Source of the DNA: Brachycybe producta
Taxonomy: Eukaryota > Arthropoda > Diplopoda > Playtdesmida > Andrognathidae
Assembly: GCA_036925085.1 (NCBI GenBank)
Contig: JAUPFP010000092.1
Location: 434,001-498,000, forward strand
Direction: 5' to 3'
DNA: 64,000 bases
Below the pieces are notes generated by a model, which ran no database searches, was not told the origin of the DNA, and saw only the letters and a program-made list of their open reading frames with translations. The position numbers were made by a program, and so were the translations under genes. Positions 61,001 to 64,000 of this stretch are shown in pieces (positions within the stretch are counted from its first letter, which is position 1; every line of letters begins with the position of its first letter).

Positions 61001-61092
61001 ATGTTTTGTGTTCATCCGTTGTGGCCGTTTTACTCTGTGTCATTTTATCATTCAGTGCGTCCAGAGTGAAATGTGGTTCCTACCGAATATGA
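33854..61092 (+). CDS. LHFPL6: LHFPL6-type four-pass membrane protein
   Basis: Three coding exons, 33854-34238, 60771-60869 and 60974-61092, join in phase 1 at both introns and give 200 residues, the length of human LHFPL6. The start MATSLTCCGVLWALLSLMCA parallels human MASSLTCTGVIWALLSFLCA. GSFRRCNYP, ECGRYSTFADIPS, GCGLALLVGFTACLACC, GCAIYPNGW and a Cys-x-x-x-Trp before the last helix follow in order. Four hydrophobic segments lie near 8-31, 88-112, 122-142 and 168-190, with the Cys-rich extracellular loop after segment 1. An in-frame TGA at 33776 precedes the ATG. LHFPL proteins are tetraspan relatives of the claudin/PMP22 group; LHFPL5 works in the hair-cell mechanotransduction complex, while the role of LHFPL6 is poorly known. 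The last exon is the most diverged: it ends KCGSYRI where human ends KKQKHYPY. Any non-coding 5' exon was not identified. Confidence 0.94.
34450..34680. repeat. fold-back family A/B copy
   Basis: CTTAGAAACTAGAATGGTAG with GTTGATATCTTTCAAAATAA on the left; AAGTTTATTTTGAAAGATAT and CCCTTCTAGTTTCTAAAACA on the right. A further left arm follows at 34728-34805. Confidence 0.7.
34960..35440. repeat. composite of fold-back family A arms
   Basis: At least two overlapping copies: an AAAGCTTATTTTAAAATATG arm at about 35137, a new outer end TTTTAAAGTGTAAACGTG at 35193, and a terminal ACCCTTCTAGTTTCTAAAAC arm near 35381. Confidence 0.6.
35477..35786. mobile_element. hAT-like MITE, CAGTGTTTCT end family
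   Basis: Left CAGTGTTTCTTAAACTTTGG, right AAAAGTTTGAGAAACATAG. It shares interior sequence (GATTATAAGTTTGCTAAGT, CCACTGTGCTC) with 42583-42866. Ends of this type are common in hAT elements, but no clean 8-bp duplication is seen. Confidence 0.65.
36745..36810 (+). repeat. repeat end with TAACACGAAA motifs
   Basis: ACACTGAAAGTCGTTTAACA and GGGTAACACGAAATTC: inverted relative to 3251-3296 and 30025-30083. Confidence 0.5.
37613..37642 (+). repeat. ATA microsatellite
   Basis: About ten copies of AAT/ATA. Confidence 0.95.
37992..38614. mobile_element. GTTTCCACT-end MITE, TA-flanked
   Basis: Inverted ends AAGCATTGTTTCCACTCAT and ATGAGTGGAAACAATGCTT are bounded by TA (37990-37991, 38615-38616). 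A different MITE (38315-38533) is inserted inside. Confidence 0.75.
38315..38533. mobile_element. AGGCTNGCCACC MITE nested in 37992-38614
   Basis: The left end AGGCTTGCCACC and the right end GGTGGCCAGCCT are inverted, with GTGGAGGACAGT repeated inverted as ACTGTCCTCCAC. Several TCCTCC repeats inside. Confidence 0.7.
39557..39855. mobile_element. fold-back family B, complete copy
   Basis: Left AAGTTTGTTAGAAACTAGAA with TTTTTCAAAATAAACTTTCT; right ATAAAATGTTTATATTGAAA and CTCTTCAGTTTCTTACAAAG. No coding capacity. Confidence 0.65.
40870..41858. mobile_element. ~990-bp element with 33-bp inverted ends
   Basis: AAAAATCGGTCATTCTGCAA continuing ATTCACTAGTCA at the left mirrors TGACTAGTGAATTTTCAGAA continuing TGGCCGATTTTTT at the right. 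A third end lies at 49043-49076. The interior has no recognisable protein. Confidence 0.65.
42583..42866. mobile_element. hAT-like MITE, CAGTGTTTCT end family
   Basis: GTGTTTCTCAAACTGTGGTC at the left, AAAAGTTTGAGAAACGCTG at the right, interior shared with 35477-35786. Left terminus slightly degraded. Confidence 0.65.
44418..44525. repeat. hAT-like terminal fragment
   Basis: CAGTAGTTCTCAAACTTTTT, then GCACACC and a final CACTGCTC. It resembles common hAT MITE ends but is short and diverged. Confidence 0.4.
45605..45626 (-). repeat. ATTCAG 3' tail of the retrotransposon
   Basis: Read in the element's direction, the 3' end is three copies of ATTCAG about 100 bases past the stop. Short tandem 3' tails of this kind are typical of CR1/L2-type elements and mark the 3' end at about 45600. 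Confidence 0.7.
45727..46926 (-). pseudogene. non-LTR retrotransposon reverse transcriptase, truncated, one nonsense codon
   Basis: Two stretches share one frame. 46926-46393 encodes the reverse transcriptase core (SENQHGFIRGRSCETQLILL, VFLDFCKAFDTV, SGVPQGSVLGPLLF and the catalytic FADD box near 46455). After an in-frame TAA at 46392-46390 the frame stays open from 46389 to the stop at 45727 and encodes the C-terminal region (SYKSLVRPHLEYCSTVWSPH, RDLSINMLKKM-type end). The organisation is that of CR1/L2/jockey-group elements, which copy their RNA into nicked target DNA. The endonuclease and first ORF are absent: the frame is lost just 5' of position 46926, so this is a 5'-truncated copy. 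One nonsense codon in about 400 suggests a fairly young insertion. It lies antisense within the large LHFPL6 intron. Confidence 0.9.
47065..47460 (+). repeat. dispersed repeat with ~193-bp tandem units, copy 3
   Basis: Same orientation as copy 2 but more diverged. It keeps the CTAGATCCATCTCC head, the AAGTGCAAAATGCAAT stretch and one unit. It lies 140 bases past the truncated 5' end of the retrotransposon. Confidence 0.75.
49043..49076 (+). repeat. solo end of the 40870-41858 family
   Basis: GGAAAATCGGGTCATTCTAT and GATTCACTAGTC match the 33-bp end with a few changes. Confidence 0.55.
49210..49720. repeat. diverged fold-back family B pair
   Basis: Left TTTTAGAAACTAGAAGAGTA; right TATCGACATGAAAATCCTCT and TACTATTCTAGTTGCTAAAA. 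The interval contains other AT-rich sequence. Confidence 0.5.
51184..51729. mobile_element. AGGTGGGT-end MITE with AGGTCA palindromes
   Basis: The left end AGGTGGGTTTACACTATGCA is partly mirrored by the right end GTTGCCTAATACCCACCT, with TTAA-like bases outside. Inside, GTAGGTCACTCAGTGACCTA and close variants occur at about 51410-51432, 51528-51552 and 51573-51591. Confidence 0.65.
52101..52243. mobile_element. ACAGGCA palindromic MITE, 143 bp
   Basis: Almost entirely two 50-bp inverted arms (ACAGGCAATTGTGCCCAGCA ... TGCTGGGCACAATTGCCTGT), each with CTCCGCCCTTTTATG. Related to 31556-31972. Confidence 0.8.
54641..54831. mobile_element. inverted-end element filled with GCCCA minisatellite
   Basis: TAGAGACCTACAT (54641-54653) and its near-exact inverse ATGTAGGTCTCTA (54819-54831) enclose about a dozen 9-base-period copies of GCCCACNAG, broken once by an AAAATAAA stretch. 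The reading frame that crosses it (KPTRPTKPTRPT) is a by-product of the repeat. Confidence 0.75.
54982..55046 (+). repeat. TTA microsatellite (65 bp)
   Basis: About 21 perfect copies, the longest microsatellite in the window. Confidence 0.97.
57509..57811. mobile_element. TA-flanked Tc1/mariner-like MITE
   Basis: Left GGGCTTCAATTTTTATG, right CATTC...ATAAAAATCCGAGCCC, TA on both sides (57507-57508, 57812-57813). The interior matches 21030-21284 (AAAAGCATAATT, GCAGTTG, CTCTAATGATGA). Confidence 0.85.
57890..58674. mobile_element. possible hAT-like element
   Basis: CAGGGCTGGAAA at the left and TTTTTGCCAGCCCTC at the right form a short inverted pair 785 bp apart. No clean target duplication. 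Confidence 0.4.
59724..60716. mobile_element. GTTTCCACT-end element with a nested fold-back
   Basis: Left AAAAGGTACGTTTCCACTTA, right ACAAGTGGGAACGATGTTTA. The 589-bp fold-back 60021-60609 sits inside. The right end is only 55 bp from the LHFPL6 internal exon. Confidence 0.55.
60021..60609. mobile_element. near full-length fold-back element, TA-type ends
   Basis: The arms run from ATACAAAGTGGGCCC inward and from CACTTTGTAT inward and pair over about 290 bp each, with mismatches, around a centre near 60316. Examples are AATAATTTTATAATTATGAA and its inverse, and ACATCAATTAACG and its inverse. Confidence 0.75.
60771..60869 (+). CDS. LHFPL6: LHFPL6 internal exon
   Basis: Encodes ALLIVVGCAIYPNGWHSAEV and ends SEAFELG. 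It matches human LLIGAGCALYPLGWDSEEV and GQFDLG. The acceptor has a T-rich tract ending TTTTAG; the donor is GTGCGA; phase 1. Confidence 0.94.
60974..61092 (+). CDS. LHFPL6: LHFPL6 terminal exon
   Basis: Encodes GTCSLSWSFYVLCSSVVAVL through VKCGSYRI and TGA. The segment from Cys to the end is the same length as in human (37 residues). It encodes the fourth membrane segment and a short tail. No clear AATAAA lies close behind; the nearest I see are near 62333 and 62663. Confidence 0.92.
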
Positions 61093-61418
61093 CAGTTAAA
61101 TCATGACAAGTACAAAGCACTCGATTACGCCTCAACCACTTCATATACTCATCGTGATCACTGGAAGTGTAATATTTTATTGTGACACGCCTCTACACCT
61201 TTGTAGTATTAGCAATACTGTATTATTTACAATTTACTCCAACACCTCGTATTGTTTTCTACTTTTATTATTTTTATATTATATTTTGGGTGTGTCCTTT
61301 TTTCTTCTTTCAGCTATCTGGAATTATACAGGTGATTTTTGGTCTCTTCAACGAACAGTATTGAATCAACTTTTTAGAAACAACTATAAAATGCTTTTTT
61401 TAACAGCTGATGTTCGAA

Positions 61419-62112
61419 CAGTGCCGGATTATCCATTAGGCTAAGTAGGCTGAAGCATATGACCCGGATCTCTTGGTGGGTTCATGCAAAAGTTGAAGAA
61501 TTTTTTTTTAAAAAAATGTATAAATTTATCATTATTTATGTAAAAATAGAAAATGTTTGCACTTTGCAATCACATTCATAACGTTCTTTTTTTTTTTAAA
61601 AAAAAGACATAATTCATTACTCATTCAAAATCATATGGGCACATGAACTATTTATTTTTCTGTAAGTTTATTGCGCCTGCGCCGATATTTATTAGAATAC
61701 TAGTAAATATCATATTATGTTATGGGGTTTGAAAAAATATTCAAATTATTGCCATTTTATTGCCTATAAAGCCGGGTCTACACTAGAACAGAACAACGAA
61801 CCGAACACTGTTCGCGGACATTTCCATAGAACATGTTCGTTATGGCCAGAGTGTCCAAATTTTACCAGAACATGTTTGCAACGTGTTTCCAGTTGATAAC
61901 CGCATATTTTTTTCCATCTAGCTCAGTTGTACTTCAATGTTCGCCCTTCAATGTGGCCCTAATGGATCGGGGCCAAACAAAATTTGTTACCGAGAAATGT
62001 TAGGAAAACCGTTCACACTGTTCGTTGTTCTGTTCTTCATCTGGACCCTCCCTTAGGTGAACGGGGCCCAAGCACAAAAAAGCTGAAAGGCTCTTGGCTT
62101 AATCCGGCACTG
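61419..62112. mobile_element. hAT-type element with 8-bp target duplication
   Basis: Ends CAGTGCCGGATTATCC and GGCTTAATCCGGCACTG; perfect TGTTCGAA duplications (61411-61418, 62113-62120). About 280 bp of its 694 bp belongs to a second element. Confidence 0.88.
61771..62053. mobile_element. MITE nested in 61419-62112
   Basis: Left GGGTCTACACTAGAACAG and GAACAACGAAC; right GTTCGTTGTTCTGTTCTTCA and TGGACCCTC, in inverted order. Confidence 0.7.
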
Positions 62113-62639
62113 TGTTCGAATGCTGGTTATTCTTCGTTTTTCTGCCCAATTGAAGAAATTAAAATACAGTGCTTTCTGACAGTATCATGAAAAGAAGGAA
62201 ACAAGGGTTATTTTTTTAAGCAATTTCTTATTTAAAAAAATAGGTGAATTTCTTCTCGTATTGTCGATCGAATGCTGATGTGTAAATTTAATACAGCATT
62301 CACTGTATGCAATAAGGATGCTTACGAACACAATAAATCTATTTTATGAATATGGAAATTTTAGCAATTTGCGAATGAGAAAAGAAAAAGAAAGAGGCTA
62401 GAGAGCCAAGCAAGATATTTGGTATAAATGCTAAAATTGAATGCACATTTGGACTCATAACTAAATAGTTTAAATACTAAACTGAGTAGGCAGCTGCAGT
62501 GAATGTACTGAATTAAGAGTAGTTGGTCTGCATGGTGCCTTGAATATTATGTTATTATGAATTGCATATGAATTTGTCTAATTCTTATTATTTTCGAAGG
62601 GCGGCGTGGGTTGGAAATGTAGTATAAATGACTATACTA

Positions 62640-63309
62640 CACAAGGTGCCAGAAACGTCTGAAACCAATGGAAATAAAATTGTTTGACTTGTAATTTTAT
62701 TCTCATGCCGGATCTGAAAGTGTGTAGACAGGGTTGCCACTTAACCTGGAAATCTGGAAAACCTGGACCTGTCAGAGAATTAAAAGACTTTCTAAAGAGT
62801 TGGGGAATTTCGAAAAAAAAAACATGTAAAATCTGGAAAAGTCAGAGAATTTATTTTCTGAAATTCCAATTCCAATGTTTCAAAAAACAGCCAAAAGTCA
62901 ACAATCATTTAAATGCTGTAAAAAGTAATAAAAGCGCTTAGGAGGACACAACGGTACCCATAAGTTTGAAAAAAGCAAGCGCAAAGATTCAAGAATTTTT
63001 AAAATTCGAACAAAATGGGAAAAAATTACATCTTGGATTTTTTTCTCAAAAACGGCCAGAAATCTAAAAAAAAATTCAAATGCACTAAAAAAAGAGCTCA
63101 AGAGGGCAAAAATAGGGTTGCAACTCAATCTGGAAATTGAAAAATTCAGGGAATTTCAGAAATAAAAATCGGGGCAATGCTGATATACTGTAGAGAGGTT
63201 CGGGATCAACATGTTGAGGACCTACAATCATTGGAGTTCACGTGGAAAAAGTACTTAAGCATTCGTAGTGTGTGTGTCCCATTGGTTTCATACTTTTTTG
63301 GACATCCTG
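62640..63309. mobile_element. Tc1/mariner-like non-autonomous element, TA-flanked
   Basis: Left CACAAGGTGCCAGAAACG and TGAAACCAATGG; right CCATTGGTTTCATACTTTTT and GGACATCCTG; TA on both sides (62638-62639, 63310-63311). The interior is occupied by 62729-63160. Confidence 0.65.
62729..63160 (+). repeat. direct repeats starting AGGGTTGC inside 62640-63309
   Basis: AGGGTTGCCACTTAACCTGG at 62730 recurs as AGGGTTGCAACTCAATCTGG at 63114. A middle block (AAACAGCCAAAAGTC ... AAAAGCGCTTAGGAGG) also recurs diverged (AAACGGCCAGAAATC ... AAGAGCTCAAGAGGG). Confidence 0.6.
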
Positions 63310-64000
63310 TAGAACGAAATTGTTTTTGAAGTACCATGTACCTTGAAACTTGTAAGTTGAAAAAATATATCAATGTTTTTCAATTCTTAATTATAGTTTT
63401 TTTGTCTCGTTTTGGACCATAAATTTTGAAGAATTACTGCCGTCATGCATAGCCGGCAAAACTTTTTAAAAACTGAATTCTGGTTACATTTTTCATTATT
63501 CTTTTAAAGTTAGTTTTTCTTTTTTTTTACTGTAGAATAATATAATAATTATTTCCATTAATTTTTTTCTACACTTTTTAAACTTTTAGACTGGTTTTCA
63601 TACGGACCATTTTATGTCACCACAAAACGTGGTCGTTTTTAGTAAATCACTGAATCATTTACATGGGAAACATTCACATGAGCCACTGTTTGTTGAACAC
63701 CACAGTGGCAATGAGTCGTCGAGTCCTGCCACAAGTAGCGAACATTGTATGTTTGTCAGTGATGATCAAGGTCATACTAAGTGGTCGACGAAGACAGCAG
63801 GACATAATTTAAATATTACTTTTATATGGCTTTATTCATACAAGCTACTGAGTGGTCAGTGTGAAGCAAGCGGCGTCAACCACTTCATAGCACTAATTTG
63901 TGGCGACTGAAAGTGGTCCTCTGTGTCAATACTGGGACATTTTTAATACATGGTAATCATATTTTAATATTATGTACATGCTTCAACTTAAAGCCTAGTA

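Larger units (their letters stand above)
61093..64000. other. 3' flank of LHFPL6
   Basis: Mostly nested transposons (61419-62112, 62640-63309), with AT-rich sequence between them. One stretch at 63589-63637 has an acceptor-like start and a short frame (see findings). No further gene is recognised. Confidence 0.5.

Overview
This is a window of an AT-rich, intron-rich invertebrate animal genome. Three spliced protein-coding genes can be rebuilt exon by exon with GT-AG introns and consistent phases. The organism cannot be named from the sequence. The gene set is metazoan, and the density of small terminal-inverted-repeat elements and multi-kilobase introns rules out prokaryotes and compact genomes.

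Layout. (1) 791-18567, minus strand: the 5' seven coding exons (546 codons) of a membrane-anchored glycoside hydrolase family 31 protein of the acid alpha-glucosidase / maltase type. It has a type II transmembrane anchor, an enlarged trefoil domain and the start of the GH31 region; the catalytic exons lie beyond the left edge. (2) 21955-27372, minus strand: a complete COG6 gene (15 coding exons, 645 residues), subunit 6 of the conserved oligomeric Golgi tethering complex. (3) 33854-61092, plus strand: a complete LHFPL6-type tetraspan gene (3 coding exons, 200 residues) split by a 26.5 kb intron. COG6 and LHFPL6 stand head to head, as they do in human, so this looks like an ancient linkage. The three genes have no obvious shared pathway.

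The rest is introns and intergenic DNA full of non-autonomous transposons. Three elements have hAT-type ends and perfect 8-bp target duplications (3425-3726, 9576-9786, 61419-62112). There are TA-flanked Tc1/mariner-like MITEs (21030-21284, 57509-57811, 37992-38614, and others). An abundant long-arm fold-back family occurs in most segments, and a dispersed repeat carries ~193-bp tandem units (1-492, 27560-28310, 47065-47460). Further palindromic families are present, and several elements are nested two or three deep. One 5'-truncated non-LTR retrotransposon (45600-46926) carries a reverse transcriptase interrupted by a single nonsense codon.

No rRNA, tRNA, CRISPR array or operon structure was seen. 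I found no convincing new multi-gene system. The most interesting items are the divergent GH31 protein, which lacks the first Asp of the substrate-binding DxD motif, the conserved COG6-LHFPL6 pair, two large DNA hairpins near 19.5-19.8 kb, and the fold-back families.
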